Assembly (NCBI GenBank): GCA_964549105.1
Contig: CAZJTZ010000012.1
Location: forward strand, 37,267-101,266
From: Hydrogenedens sp964549105
GTDB taxonomy: Bacteria > Hydrogenedentota > Hydrogenedentia > Hydrogenedentales > Hydrogenedentaceae
Direction of reading: 5' to 3'
Length of the DNA stretch: 64,000 nucleotides
This document shows, one piece after another, positions 46,231 to 56,132 of this stretch. Both the position numbers and the translations under genes were made by a program. How positions within the stretch are numbered: position 1 is the first letter of the stretch; each line of letters starts with the position of its first letter. The notes below the pieces were generated by a model. It saw only the letters and a list, made by a program, of their open reading frames with translations. It did no database searches and was not told the DNA's origin.

Positions 46231-49200
46231 TTATGTATATCTCGCCTCGGGATGGAAGGAGACCACAGCACCTGTAGTGCAGGTAGGAAAGAATTGCCCC
46301 GATTCCAGAACGGTAACACCAATAGATTCGCCACCACCCAGGATATCAAGCAGAACATTATTCATCATAAGGTTTGTCATGCCGGGATAGCCCGGCGACC
46401 AGCGTCTCCCCTGCCCATGGGGAATGTGTAACAAATCACGCATACAGCAATGTATGTATTCGGCTGTATCTTCTGCTATACGGTCGCCCAATCCCTGCAA
46501 GAACAAATATCCCTCATTATCGTCCTGCTCTTTCAGGTATTCAAGTCCCTGCTGGATATTTGAACCTGCGGTAGCAACCTGTAAACCTATTACATCCCAT
46601 TCATTTTCGCTCACAGAACGGAAGTATTGTGCACCAGAAACAATGTCTTTTTCGCCAGCACCGATAACTACCGTAAATTCAATTTTGCCCAGCAATTTAT
46701 TTGTATCCTCCGCATCGTATACAAGAACACAATCGCCATCAGATTTAGCAGGAAATAAGCCATAAATTCCCTGAGGTTCTATCCACTTATTTTTATCTAC
46801 GAGTGAAATCCATTTCTGGAACAGGGCTTCTAATTCTTCTAAACTATGTCCTGCCCTTTCCTGGCTGGTTTTGCCTCCAAATTTCCAATTCAAAGAGAAC
46901 AAGGTTTTTTTGTCAATATGCGGTATAAACTCAGATAGCTGCATGCGGAACAAGCGACAACGAAATCGTGGTTTTTCAGGATATTGTGGATATTGTTTAG
47001 GAATAATGCGACGGGGTAGTTCCTTTAATTTCTGTCCCTCCTCCTGAACACGCTTTGTAGCCTGAAGGTATCGCTGTTTTAATGCTTCTCGATTTTGATG
47101 TAGCAATTTTTCTTGTAGTTCGGTTGAGGAGACTAACGAGTTCATCACATTCACAGCGTCCATTGCTGTTCGACAGTAAAACACATCCGGTCGGATTCGG
47201 TTCAGGTCTTCCTGTCCCATCATTGCAACAAAAGCACTGTGCCTTGGTGTAACGGCTGCACCACCTATTAAAATGGGGATGTCTAATCCCTGCTCTTTAC
47301 TCATCCGCGATACCGTTATCATGTGATTTGCTGTTTGCACCAATAGAGCAGACATGCCGATAGCCGTTGCGTTATGTTCTTTCGCCTGGTCAATAAATTC
47401 TTGCAATGGCACCATCACACCCAGGTCAATGACCTTGTAACCGTAATTTTCCAGTAATGTTTTTGTAAGGTCTTTTCCTATGGAGTGGACATCTTGATAG
47501 ACTGTTCCCAAAACAATAGTGCCGTGTGTCGTATCCTCAGACAAATCTCGCTGCTCCTGCTTCGCCTTATGCCGCAAATAGCCTTCTATAAAACCCATGG
47601 CTTGTTTCATCACATCGGCAGAACGGAGCAAGTGGGGCAAGGATACTTCCCCTTTCCCAAACAAATCACCCAATTCTTGCATGGCAGGCATGAGATATTC
47701 ACTCACGAAGGTCAATGGTTCATGTTTCTCTAACGCTCGGGCTACCTGTGGAACAATCAAGTCCTGATACTCATATACAAATCCACGAAATTCAATTTGT
47801 CCTTTCTGTCGCTCTTTGAATCCATCTTTTATCTTCTCACAAATCGTCTTCTCAATTGGAAGTTCATCATAATTATTTTTCTTGATAGTTTCCTTTTGTT
47901 TTAACGAAAGCGACCGCTCTTCCAAAACTGCGAAGGATTCCATATCCCGCTCAAAGATTATCTTTTTTGCTAAGCGATAATCCTCAGGGTCAAGATTTTC
48001 TACAAATACATAGTGTTGGGGGTTAAGAATAGCGGAATGGAGACCGCATTTTCGGGCTTCATCTAAAAATACAGAGGTTAGCACCTTCCGCATGTGGGGT
48101 TTTTGTGCTAAACCATTGGTCAAATTCCCAACACCAATAATGGTGAAAGCCTCAGGAATTTCATTACGCACCTTTTCAATCCCTTTGAGCGTTTCCAGCG
48201 CGTAATTTTGTGTTTCATCGGATTCCGCACCGATAGGGAATACATTGACATCTATAAATAAACGCTGTGGAGAAACACCATACTCTCCTGCTTTTTCCAC
48301 TATCTTTTTCGCCAATGCTGATTTTCTTTCGACTGTATCGGCTGGTCCTTTGGAATCTGTGCAGAGAGCCACATAAAAACAGCCAAAATCTTTTGTTTGT
48401 GGTAGAAGCACATCTAATTTTGTTTTGCCCGGTTCGACCTCTTCCAGAGATATAGAATTGAGTATGGGCACACCGGCATAGTGATAGACGGACTGAACCA
48501 GGGCATCGGGCTGAAACGAATCAATACAAAGAGCACCTTTTATATCTGCACTGATTTGGTGAACCACTTTACACAGTGTCGTTACTGTATTCACATGGTT
48601 GGAGTCCATACAGACATCTATAATCTCGCAACCTAAATCGTCTACCTGTTCGCGAGCCACTTCTTCCAGCGTGTCCATATCAATCCCTGAATCGGTTTCC
48701 ACGGCATCACGCACCTTTTTTGAGCCTCGCACATTCAATCGTTCTCCAATACGAATAAGAGAATGAGTAGCGTCCAGTGCCACTGCATTTTGCACACCTG
48801 AAATAAAAATCTCACGGGACACCTGACGAGGTGTAGGTTTTTTGTCCTTCAGCCTTTCAACCAGTTCTGCAATATGTTCAGGTCGTGTTCCACAGCAACC
48901 TCCGACAATATTGAGTCCATAGTCCAGTGCTAAGGAACTTAACAGGTCAGCAAAAGGCTTCGGGTCAAAGCGAAAAACTGTTTTACCACCTTCGGATATA
49001 GGCATGCCCGCATTGGGAATAGCACTTAACGGAACATGGGTATAGCGGGACAATTTTTCTACTGCTGGACGCATAAGGTCAGGACCAATTGAACAATTAA
49101 TCCCAAAAACATCAATACCCAGAGCCTCGATACTAACAAGAGCCGCATGAATATCGGTATTAAAGATTTGCATACGGGCAAACGGGTCAACGGTAACCTG

Positions 49201-49857
49201 TGCAATAATAGGCAAAGTCTTATTACACTCGCACATTGCGTCGCGTGCACCGAAAATACCTGCTTTTAGTTCCAATATATCCTGCTGGGTCTCAAACAGA
49301 ACAGCGTCAACACCGCCATCCATTAAGCCCTTCACTTGAAGTCGAAAGTTCTCGCGAATCTCTTCAAATGTGGCTGAAGCAAGTCCTGCCCGTGAAAAGG
49401 TGAGAACCCGATTGGAAGGTCCGACAGAACCTAATATAAAAAGGGGTCTACCATCGTACTTCTGCGAACGCATATATTCATTGCGAGCTTCGTTCGCAAT
49501 TTCAGCACCGCGACGGCTTAAGTAATAACTCCAATCTTTGTGAGATATTTTTTGCAAGGTTAAACCGTAGGGATTGGGTGGAAACACCTTCGTATCCAGT
49601 TCAGAAAAATTATACTCCGACAGACGAAACCGGGAAGCACCAAAGGTATTTGTTTCCACAGCACTGCTACCTGCTTCAAAATAAGTGCGATGAATGGATT
49701 TCAATGCTTCGGGTGCTGAGAAATTGATTAAGTCCGTAAGCATGTGATACGGTTCACCACCATAATACTCAACACCGAGGTTCAAATCTTGCACCATCGT
49801 GCCAGTAGCACCATCTATAATAAGAATTTGTTGCTTTATATAGTCTAAAAATTCCAT
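46231..49857 (-). CDS. metH: cobalamin-dependent methionine synthase
   Basis: The full-length 1208-residue product has four modules. The homocysteine-binding barrel (about 1-335) has zinc Cys in FGINCSIGP and VGGCCGTRP. The folate (pterin) barrel (about 360-620) has IGERLNVRGSKKV. The B12 cap and Rossmann domain (about 660-900) carries DVHSIGKDL, where His791 is the lower cobalt ligand. The AdoMet-binding reactivation domain at the C-terminus has RRWSPGYPG. It transfers the methyl group of 5-methyl-THF to homocysteine. metF lies just upstream in the same direction. I saw no cobalamin or SAM riboswitch ahead of it. Confidence 0.95.
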   Translation of the reverse strand: MEFLDYIKQQILIIDGATGTMVQDLNLGVEYYGGEPYHMLTDLINFSAPEALKSIHRTYFEAGSSAVETNTFGASRFRLSEYNFSELDTKVFPPNPYGLTLQKISHKDWSYYLSRRGAEIANEARNEYMRSQKYDGRPLFILGSVGPSNRVLTFSRAGLASATFEEIRENFRLQVKGLMDGGVDAVLFETQQDILELKAGIFGARDAMCECNKTLPIIAQVTVDPFARMQIFNTDIHAALVSIEALGIDVFGINCSIGPDLMRPAVEKLSRYTHVPLSAIPNAGMPISEGGKTVFRFDPKPFADLLSSLALDYGLNIVGGCCGTRPEHIAELVERLKDKKPTPRQVSREIFISGVQNAVALDATHSLIRIGERLNVRGSKKVRDAVETDSGIDMDTLEEVAREQVDDLGCEIIDVCMDSNHVNTVTTLCKVVHQISADIKGALCIDSFQPDALVQSVYHYAGVPILNSISLEEVEPGKTKLDVLLPQTKDFGCFYVALCTDSKGPADTVERKSALAKKIVEKAGEYGVSPQRLFIDVNVFPIGAESDETQNYALETLKGIEKVRNEIPEAFTIIGVGNLTNGLAQKPHMRKVLTSVFLDEARKCGLHSAILNPQHYVFVENLDPEDYRLAKKIIFERDMESFAVLEERSLSLKQKETIKKNNYDELPIEKTICEKIKDGFKERQKGQIEFRGFVYEYQDLIVPQVARALEKHEPLTFVSEYLMPAMQELGDLFGKGEVSLPHLLRSADVMKQAMGFIEGYLRHKAKQEQRDLSEDTTHGTIVLGTVYQDVHSIGKDLTKTLLENYGYKVIDLGVMVPLQEFIDQAKEHNATAIGMSALLVQTANHMITVSRMSKEQGLDIPILIGGAAVTPRHSAFVAMMGQEDLNRIRPDVFYCRTAMDAVNVMNSLVSSTELQEKLLHQNREALKQRYLQATKRVQEEGQKLKELPRRIIPKQYPQYPEKPRFRCRLFRMQLSEFIPHIDKKTLFSLNWKFGGKTSQERAGHSLEELEALFQKWISLVDKNKWIEPQGIYGLFPAKSDGDCVLVYDAEDTNKLLGKIEFTVVIGAGEKDIVSGAQYFRSVSENEWDVIGLQVATAGSNIQQGLEYLKEQDDNEGYLFLQGLGDRIAEDTAEYIHCCMRDLLHIPHGQGRRWSPGYPGMTNLMMNNVLLDILGGGESIGVTVLESGQFFPTCTTGAVVSFHPEARYT

Positions 49858-49987
49858 AAAGATATTCCGGAAAAATTAAGAGAAAAAATCTGAAATTAAA
49901 ATAATATCATAATCAGGAGTTCTGTTTATCCTTTGTATAAATAAAAAGGACATTTTTAATATCTGGATAAGTTTCCGACAACTTCCT

Positions 49988-51154
49988 TTAAGGTAAGGGA
50001 AGAGCCTCAAATCGTTTTGGTAGAAGGACAAGATGAATCTCTTCATAGCCGAAACGAGAACAATTGAATACAATTCCTGAACTATCGGGCAAGAAGGATG
50101 CGTGTGGATGAACTTTTATATTATTACCGATTTTCCCTGAGACGAGTAATCTACGCTCTTTTGTCTTCGGAGAAATTAACCAGATATTCCTGTTAAAATC
50201 GTCACCTAACACCCATTTGTGGTTATGGCTTCCGTGTGTATGCCATGCAGGATACTGAGCCAACAAATTAAGAATCCCTTTTTGACCGCGTTCCCTATCT
50301 GTTTCTGCAACACCATGAGGTAGTTTTTTGTGCTGTTCATCATAAGGCCAGATGGTAAACAAGGCATGCTGTTTGTCCCACCAGACTTCATGAGTTACCC
50401 AGAGTTCATCATGTTCAGCAAAGAAAGGCTCTGCTTTTCGTGTTTTTTCTGACCAACACCGGGTACGTTGAGGACTATCTCCACTGGTCTCCCAACAAAA
50501 CATGACCAGGTCCGGGTTCCACGGATTGGGTTGGACATGCCCTATCTTGAAAGAAACACGGACACATTCTTCCCATGTGCCATCAGATATTTTCAATCTT
50601 CTCAAAACATTTTGTTCTTCCCCGTCTTTATGGGTTCCACAATATAACCATTTTTCATCTGAATCAATCCCTATGCCACCTATCATACTGCCAAATTCCT
50701 GAGGAAATGAACCAATCTCCACTCTGTCTCCCGAAGGTTCTTGCTTAAATACCCGGTCTCCGTTAAAGAAATAAACCCGTTCTGTATTCCAGGATAAGGT
50801 AAAGTTGCCTACACCCTTTTCGAGGATTGGGGAAATTTCCTTTGTCATTATGTCCAAACGGTGCAATCGCATGTTCCCATCGGAACGGTCAGACATGAAA
50901 TAGAAATGTTTTCCTTCTTTTCCCCACATAGGGTGTGTTTGGTATATTGTGGTATTCTTTGAAGGTCCTGTAATAATCCTATATATTTTTGTTCCTGTCC
51001 TTTCGTCTTCATACATCTCAAATTTGTCCCAGAGCTTTTTCATTTCCTGCCCTTGAGAAAAAGACTTTGTTGCGATGGAAAGGAAGAGTGTAGATGTTAT
51101 AAATTCACGACGAGTAAATTGAATCTTTGAGTGTTTTGACATTTTAGATACCAT
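49988..51154 (-). CDS. Tat-exported oligogalacturonate-lyase-like beta-propeller
   Basis: The product of 384-388 residues begins near ATG 51154 or 51142 (neither has a clear ribosome site). It has a twin-arginine signal (QFTRREFITSTLFLSIATKS). The body is a WD40/TolB-like propeller (SDRSDGNMRLHRLDI, YFFNGDRV) with the phrase VSFKIGHVQPNPWNPDLVMFCWE, typical of oligogalacturonide lyases, and HTHGSHNHKWV (His-rich active site). These enzymes cleave unsaturated pectin oligomers, but this divergent copy may act on another uronide. It sits 16 bases after metF and about 130 bases before metH, which is an odd position for a pectin gene. Confidence 0.75.
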   Translation of the reverse strand: MVSKMSKHSKIQFTRREFITSTLFLSIATKSFSQGQEMKKLWDKFEMYEDERTGTKIYRIITGPSKNTTIYQTHPMWGKEGKHFYFMSDRSDGNMRLHRLDIMTKEISPILEKGVGNFTLSWNTERVYFFNGDRVFKQEPSGDRVEIGSFPQEFGSMIGGIGIDSDEKWLYCGTHKDGEEQNVLRRLKISDGTWEECVRVSFKIGHVQPNPWNPDLVMFCWETSGDSPQRTRCWSEKTRKAEPFFAEHDELWVTHEVWWDKQHALFTIWPYDEQHKKLPHGVAETDRERGQKGILNLLAQYPAWHTHGSHNHKWVLGDDFNRNIWLISPKTKERRLLVSGKIGNNIKVHPHASFLPDSSGIVFNCSRFGYEEIHLVLLPKRFEALPLP

Positions 51155-51170
51155 TTTAAAGATTAAACAA

Positions 51171-52055
51171 TTATAGAGTAAGGGCACGACATATATGAAG
51201 TGCAGCACGGGATTTGTTTAGAACATAAAAATGCACGCCGGGCACTCCTTGCTGTAATAATTCTTCAACCTGCCGTGTAGCATAATAAACCCCTACTGCA
51301 AATTGACCCTCTTCATCTTTCTCGTGTTTTTCCAATCGTTCTAATAGGGTTGGGGTTAAACTTGCTCCACAAAGGGAAGTAATTTTCCGGACCTGCGCTA
51401 AATTGGTAACAGGGAGAATACCGGGGACAATAGGCACATTAATCTTTGCCTTTTCACACAGGTCTCGAAACCGATAGAAAGCCTCATTATCATAAAAAAG
51501 TTGTGTAAGCACAACCTCACCACCAGCATCTACCTTCTCTTTCAAGTGTTGTATGTCCTCTTCTAAACTGGGTGCCTCGGGATGTTTTTCGGGGTAGCCA
51601 CCGACAAGGATATTAAACTTAGGAAATTCAGATTTAATCAGGTGAACTAATTCTACAGCATATCTAAAACCACCCGGGGTAGGAATAAAAGGGCAAGCAT
51701 TTCCTGGTGCGTCCCCACGAAGTGCCACAATGCCAGATACGGACAATTCTTTTGCCTGGTAGAGATAATTTAACATATCCCCTTTTGAAGCGTTCACACA
51801 GGTTAGATGCGAAACGATGGGGATATCAGGGTAATCTTTATGTATCCAGCGAAGAACATCTAAAGTTCTTTTTTGTGCCTCTTCAAGTGGTGTATTTCCT
51901 CCTGCTCCATAGGTGCAAGTAACAAAACCCGGCTTACACTTTATCAATTCACGAAAATGCTCATATAACTCGGCCAGGCCCTGCCATGTCTTTGGCGGGA
52001 ATAACTCAAAAGAAATCACAGGCTTCTGCTGCTGGTATAATGAGACTAAATTCAT
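51171..52055 (-). CDS. metF: 5,10-methylenetetrahydrofolate reductase
   Basis: The 294-residue product is a normal-length MetF: SFELFPPKT (Glu acid) near the start, TYGAGGNTP, HLTCVNAS, IVALRGDAPGN (FAD region), TQLFYDNEAFYRF and VPGILPV. It reduces methylene-THF to 5-methyl-THF with FAD, supplying MetH encoded downstream. The ribosome site before ATG 52055 is weak. The intervening propeller gene separates it from metH, but all three run in one direction and could share a transcript. Confidence 0.95.
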   Translation of the reverse strand: MNLVSLYQQQKPVISFELFPPKTWQGLAELYEHFRELIKCKPGFVTCTYGAGGNTPLEEAQKRTLDVLRWIHKDYPDIPIVSHLTCVNASKGDMLNYLYQAKELSVSGIVALRGDAPGNACPFIPTPGGFRYAVELVHLIKSEFPKFNILVGGYPEKHPEAPSLEEDIQHLKEKVDAGGEVVLTQLFYDNEAFYRFRDLCEKAKINVPIVPGILPVTNLAQVRKITSLCGASLTPTLLERLEKHEKDEEGQFAVGVYYATRQVEELLQQGVPGVHFYVLNKSRAALHICRALTL

Positions 52056-52144
52056 TGCTAAAATTTTATCCTGATTTGTTTATAATTGACGGTAATAATT
52101 ATAACTAAACCCTGCAAACAAATTCCCAAATCTTTCAGATAAAT

Positions 52145-53206
52145 TTATGGGGTAGATTGATGTTTGGGACTATCCCTCAAATTTTCTTGTCGGACTATTA
52201 CTTCTCCCATTGCTTGTTTTTCACAATAGGGACCATCTATATAAATAGACTTAAACATCTTTGATGACTCTATCTCTTCTGTAAAAAAGAATTTGTGAAA
52301 CTCTTCTAAAGATTTTAAGGAAAATTGGGGAATTAAACCTTCACGAGCCAAAAAAGCAGGCAATCTATAACTTGACCAGGTAAGCACAAAATTTGTAGGG
52401 CATTCAGGTAAGTAATTTTGAAAACACATCTCTGTCCATGTATCTGGAGAAACTTCCACCGGAATACAAATAGGTGATATATCCTTATCGGAGGGTATAA
52501 AATATAAATATATTTGAGAGGTTGACGAAAATTTATTACCTGCATGGATAAACCAATAGCAGTTATCCTCACTGGAAAGAGGAAAGGTTTGTATTGAAAA
52601 ACTCGCCTCAGGGATTTCGGTGGCAAAAGTTTGGTTTCCCTTATCCAGAACGGGCACAGGGACTTTCACCTGGAAAAAACGATTTTGTATAAGTTCATTT
52701 TTCCATCTGATTGAACCCATTACAGAGATATAAGCGAAAATCAAAATAGGTAAAAACCAATATACGAAGGACCATCGTGAACCCGGTTTTCCGTAAGTTG
52801 CAGTAAAAAGGGTTACTAATTTAAAAAGGAAATGAGTTGCAAAAAATAAACATAAGAAGATGAAAGGGACAAGTCGTGGCGGAATATGGGGTAGTTGTTG
52901 TGGAAAATATCCAGAAATACCCCCTATAAGAATCAGACATGGGAGAAAAGAAAACATATCTACAACAGAAGTCCATATCAAGGGTGCAGCAAACAAAAAT
53001 TGGATTAAGGCACGGAATAATAATTGAGCAAGACAAAAAACAGACATGACTGTAAAATTTGCCCAAAATGTTTTCCCCGTTTCCACAGGCAAAAAGCCCG
53101 ATATATAAATAATCGGTTCAACATACGCGGCAAAAATATAGGAAGCCAGCAATACAACTGCAAGATGAATTATTTGAATTAATATACAAACAAAATTAGG
53201 ACGCAT
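52145..53206 (-). CDS. multi-pass membrane protein of unknown function
   Basis: The 353-residue product (from ATG 53206) has about four or five transmembrane helices in residues 8-190: ILIQIIHLAVVLLASYIF, ANFTVMSVFCLAQLLF, SFLPCLILIGGISGY and LVPFIFLCLFFATHFLF, with another near FVYWFLPILIFAYIS. An extracytoplasmic tail of roughly 160 residues follows. No family motif is recognised. The longer frame from 53218 needs a TTG start and is less likely. It is upstream of metF by about 90 bases on the same strand. Confidence 0.6.
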   Translation of the reverse strand: MRPNFVCILIQIIHLAVVLLASYIFAAYVEPIIYISGFLPVETGKTFWANFTVMSVFCLAQLLFRALIQFLFAAPLIWTSVVDMFSFLPCLILIGGISGYFPQQLPHIPPRLVPFIFLCLFFATHFLFKLVTLFTATYGKPGSRWSFVYWFLPILIFAYISVMGSIRWKNELIQNRFFQVKVPVPVLDKGNQTFATEIPEASFSIQTFPLSSEDNCYWFIHAGNKFSSTSQIYLYFIPSDKDISPICIPVEVSPDTWTEMCFQNYLPECPTNFVLTWSSYRLPAFLAREGLIPQFSLKSLEEFHKFFFTEEIESSKMFKSIYIDGPYCEKQAMGEVIVRQENLRDSPKHQSTP

Positions 53207-53274
53207 TTTAGAAACCAAAATACCAGAATTAAATTCTAATTAGATGTTAAAGGAAATTCTCTAACATATTTTTC

Positions 53275-53301
53275 TTGACATTTATGTTAAAATGTTATAA
53301 A
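53275..53301 (+). promoter_or_regulatory. candidate sigma-70 promoter for the recombinase-domain gene
   Basis: TTGACA at 53275-53280 is followed after 15 bases by TATAAA at 53296-53301, in a gap between divergent genes. The -35 box is a perfect consensus, but the spacer is short. It would give a leader of about 90 bases before the ATG at 53400. Confidence 0.4.
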
Positions 53302-53399
53302 CTATATGTATAAGATTACAAATTTGAGGAGAAATTTTGGGCATAAAGAGAATAAATACTTGTCATAAATATTAAATAAGATAGAAATAGGGTGTCTAT

Positions 53400-53888
53400 A
53401 TGAGTAAATTACGCAAAGAGGAAATTAAGCACAAAGAATTTGCAAAAGAGGAATCAAGTAAAGATTTACTAACTCATGGGGAACGAGTACGGCGTGGACA
53501 GATTGCCTCTGTTCAACAAGGTAGATACGGAACAGGTCCAGCACCATACGGTTACCGTCGGGGTGAACCGGGGGAAAAACCCCTAATGGTTGATGATTAT
53601 GAATCCGAAATCGTGCGAATGATTTTCCGTGAATATATTCGGTTACGCAGTACGGGCAGGGTTGTTGACTATCTTCACTCCAAAGGGATATATACAAGAC
53701 AAAGTAAAAAATGGTCTCGGCAGGCTATATCCATTATTCTCTCCAATCGCACTTATAGGGGTCGGGTCTGCTTCGGAGGAATTGAAACCGAAGGACTTCA
53801 TGAACCAATTATCGAGCCTGCTATGTTTTATAAAGCAAACGCAATTCGTCAGAGCAGAAGCAAAAGAAGAAATAACGATTCACAATAG
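53400..53888 (+). CDS. serine-recombinase 'Recombinase' domain protein lacking the catalytic domain
   Basis: The 162-residue product covers the Recombinase domain (about 28-145) of large serine recombinases: GERVRRGQIASVQQGRYGTG, PAPYGYRRG, SEIVRMIFREYIRLRSTGRV, and WSRQAISIILSNRTYRGRVCFGG. The N-terminal resolvase domain with its catalytic Ser is absent, and no remnant is visible in the 193 bases upstream. Either this is a truncated mobile-element relic or a domesticated DNA-binding protein. It has its own promoter-like sequence, an intact frame and a basic tail, which slightly favours a maintained gene. The ribosome site is poor. Confidence 0.7.
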   Translation: MSKLRKEEIKHKEFAKEESSKDLLTHGERVRRGQIASVQQGRYGTGPAPYGYRRGEPGEKPLMVDDYESEIVRMIFREYIRLRSTGRVVDYLHSKGIYTRQSKKWSRQAISIILSNRTYRGRVCFGGIETEGLHEPIIEPAMFYKANAIRQSRSKRRNNDSQ

Positions 53889-53923
53889 AAAGAGATTTAC
53901 AGGGATATCTGCCTAAAGAGAGG

Positions 53924-54469
53924 CTAACCATCTAATCGTTCAGGGGGGCGTAATTCGTTTTCGTCATTTGATTCTGTTTCTTCATTATTTTCAAGAAACT
54001 CTTCGTCATTATGAGGTGTTGTCGCCGCCATTTTTTGTAAATCGGCATGGGGAATATCCGGGTCATAAGGTTCTTCTAAACCACCCTCATTCGTTTCAGT
54101 TGCTTCTGTACTTGTTTCATCTTCTTCCAATGATGATGTATTCTCTTCTTCCTTCTTTTCGTAGTCTGTCTGGTAAGAATGTTCCACAGAATTTGTTGAT
54201 GGTGTATAACCTTTGGAAGTGTAGGACGGGTCCGTTTCCTTCAACATGTCACGGTATACCTCATTCCCCTTTCGAGTTATTTCATTAATTTCCTTTTCTA
54301 TCGGCTTTATTTCTTTAGAGATTTCTGTCTTAACTTCGTCAAAATAGCCTCGTATATCACGAACGGCTCGTATAGCAATCTTGGCAAATTCTGGGAACTT
54401 TTCCGGTCCCAAAACGACAAGAGCAATCCCAGCAATGATTATCATTTCGGTAAAACCAACACCTACCAT
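53924..54469 (-). CDS. tatB: twin-arginine translocase subunit TatB-like
   Basis: The 181-residue product has the TatA/B fold: a short N-terminal helix (GFTEMIIIAGIALVVLGP), a hinge, then an amphipathic helix (FPEFAKIAIRAVRDIRGYF) and a long acidic, disordered tail. The Glu in the membrane helix and VVLGPEKFPE resemble TatB more than TatA. It recognises folded RR-signal substrates with TatC. AAGGAG lies eight bases before the ATG. tatC is upstream with a 15-base gap. The Gfo/Idh/MocA and propeller proteins in this window are likely clients. Confidence 0.85.
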   Translation of the reverse strand: MVGVGFTEMIIIAGIALVVLGPEKFPEFAKIAIRAVRDIRGYFDEVKTEISKEIKPIEKEINEITRKGNEVYRDMLKETDPSYTSKGYTPSTNSVEHSYQTDYEKKEEENTSSLEEDETSTEATETNEGGLEEPYDPDIPHADLQKMAATTPHNDEEFLENNEETESNDENELRPPERLDG

Positions 54470-54484
54470 CGGGAATACTCCTTT

Positions 54485-55330
54485 TTATTGAGCCGTTTGC
54501 TGTTTTCGTCTAACCAGATATGAAACCCAGACACTAACCTCATACAAAACAACCAGAGGCGCTAACATAATTATCATAGATATAGGGTCAGGTGGTGTCA
54601 AAACCGCCGATATAATACTCAAACCTACAATCACATATTTTCGAACATGTCTCAAGGTCTCAGGACTCAACAAACCAAGATATACTAACGCCAATATCAC
54701 CATTGGGAACTGGAACGCCAATGCAAATCCGAAAAGTAACAATACGATAATAGAAATCGTTTCGTTTGCCCGCAACTGTATTTCCCAGCCTGTAGGTATC
54801 CATTGAAGCAGATAAGGAATTACAAGAGGAATTACACCAAAATAGGCTACAATTATACCCACAATCCCTAAAGCACTACAGCCAAATAAAATTATCTTTA
54901 TCAATTTCCTCTCATTGGGTTTTAGCCCCGGAAAGATAAAGGCACACGCCTGCCATATTATATAAGGTAACGCTAATATTAATCCTCCGTAGCCAGCCAC
55001 CTTGAATTTAAGTATAACTATTTCAAATGGATTTAACACGACCCAGGGAATAGAGGTCTTTTTGGGGGTTGGCTTTTCTTTTGGGTCTGCCCCAGGTGTT
55101 GCAGGGTTGTCAGAAGTGTCGTCGGTTGACTCATTGCTTGAAAAAACAATAATACCCAAATCTTGCAAAAGCGTAAGAGGTTTTTGTAAACCCACCAAGA
55201 TTTGATTGGAAAAAATATAACAGATAACCATTGCAACAAGAACGGCTGCCCCAGCACGAATAATCCGAACTCTCAATTCTGCAAGGTGCTCCGTAAAAGT
55301 CATTCGCTTATCGTCTTCCCACACGGGCAA
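54485..55330 (-). CDS. tatC: twin-arginine translocase subunit TatC
   Basis: The product of about 280 residues has six transmembrane helices and the N-terminal TFTEHLAELRVRI motif (conserved Glu). FIFPGLKPNERK and a WIPTGWEIQLRANETIS loop follow. The first periplasmic loop is longer than usual, with a Thr/Asp/Pro/Lys-rich insert (about residues 60-90). It builds the Tat receptor with TatB. The start is uncertain: TTG 55330 follows AAGGA closely, GTG 55324 is better spaced, and ATG 55303 begins just before the conserved motif. Confidence 0.9.
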   Translation of the reverse strand: MPVWEDDKRMTFTEHLAELRVRIIRAGAAVLVAMVICYIFSNQILVGLQKPLTLLQDLGIIVFSSNESTDDTSDNPATPGADPKEKPTPKKTSIPWVVLNPFEIVILKFKVAGYGGLILALPYIIWQACAFIFPGLKPNERKLIKIILFGCSALGIVGIIVAYFGVIPLVIPYLLQWIPTGWEIQLRANETISIIVLLLFGFALAFQFPMVILALVYLGLLSPETLRHVRKYVIVGLSIISAVLTPPDPISMIIMLAPLVVLYEVSVWVSYLVRRKQQTAQ

Positions 55331-55541
55331 ACCATCCTTTCCTGTTTACAATTATAATAATGCAAAACAGTTATTGTTTTATTATTAATGTACAGTTGTT
55401 ATACAAAGATGACAAAAACAAAATCACCACCCTTTATTTTACCAAAAAGGAAACCTCTTTAACATTCTGCTTATAAAAGGAAAACAGGTTGGCAAATTTA
55501 TAGAATGGATTAAAAAAAACATAATATTTAATGAAGATTTA

Positions 55542-56132
55542 CTATGGAGAGGTACCTGTAAGACTTTTAAGCGAGTTTACCCATAGAGTAGCAATTCCAA
55601 ATGGGTCTACAAAGTAGACTATCACAAGTCCAACAATAACTGCGGCTATTATCAAGAAGGTTTTTTGATTGTCAGATAAACCCTTACCCGTAGACATCAG
55701 TCCCCCTTCGCCAACCGACATCACATTTATCTTTTCCCCTGCTTCTGCACGCGCCTTCTTATCCTCAAGTAAGCCCAATGTCTCATTAATGCTAATAAAA
55801 GCACGATGCCATTCCTGTTGCATTTTCTTGACAGAAACTTCCGACTGACTATAAATGGCTTCCAGACTCGTTGCTGCGGATACAATATTCATCAAATTAG
55901 AGTCTATTTGATAATCTTCCATTAACATCTCTTTTAGAACTTTGTGGGTCCGGGCAATTTTGCTCTTTATCTTCAAAAATTGGTTTTCCAATTGTGCCTT
56001 ATTCGCTCCCGGACTGGGGTAGGCATTAATAATCTGATTAAATAAAAGCCAATCATTTAAAAACTCTCTACAAAGTTCAACTCTTTTATTAAGTATGTCT
56101 ACAATCTTTTGTTGTTTCTTACTCAACGCCAT
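55542..56132 (-). CDS. coiled-coil protein with C-terminal transmembrane anchor, function unknown
   Basis: The 196-residue product is mostly helical and charged (about 1-150, including ILNKRVELCREFLNDW and LGLLEDKKARAEAGEK). A Gly/Ser-rich linker (SVGEGGLMSTGKG) and one transmembrane helix (TFLIIAAVIVGLVIVYFVDP, about 160-180) follow, with a short tail. It is probably cytoplasmic and tail-anchored. No family is recognised. It stands alone, 212 bases upstream of tatC on the same strand. Confidence 0.6.
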   Translation of the reverse strand: MALSKKQQKIVDILNKRVELCREFLNDWLLFNQIINAYPSPGANKAQLENQFLKIKSKIARTHKVLKEMLMEDYQIDSNLMNIVSAATSLEAIYSQSEVSVKKMQQEWHRAFISINETLGLLEDKKARAEAGEKINVMSVGEGGLMSTGKGLSDNQKTFLIIAAVIVGLVIVYFVDPFGIATLWVNSLKSLTGTSP

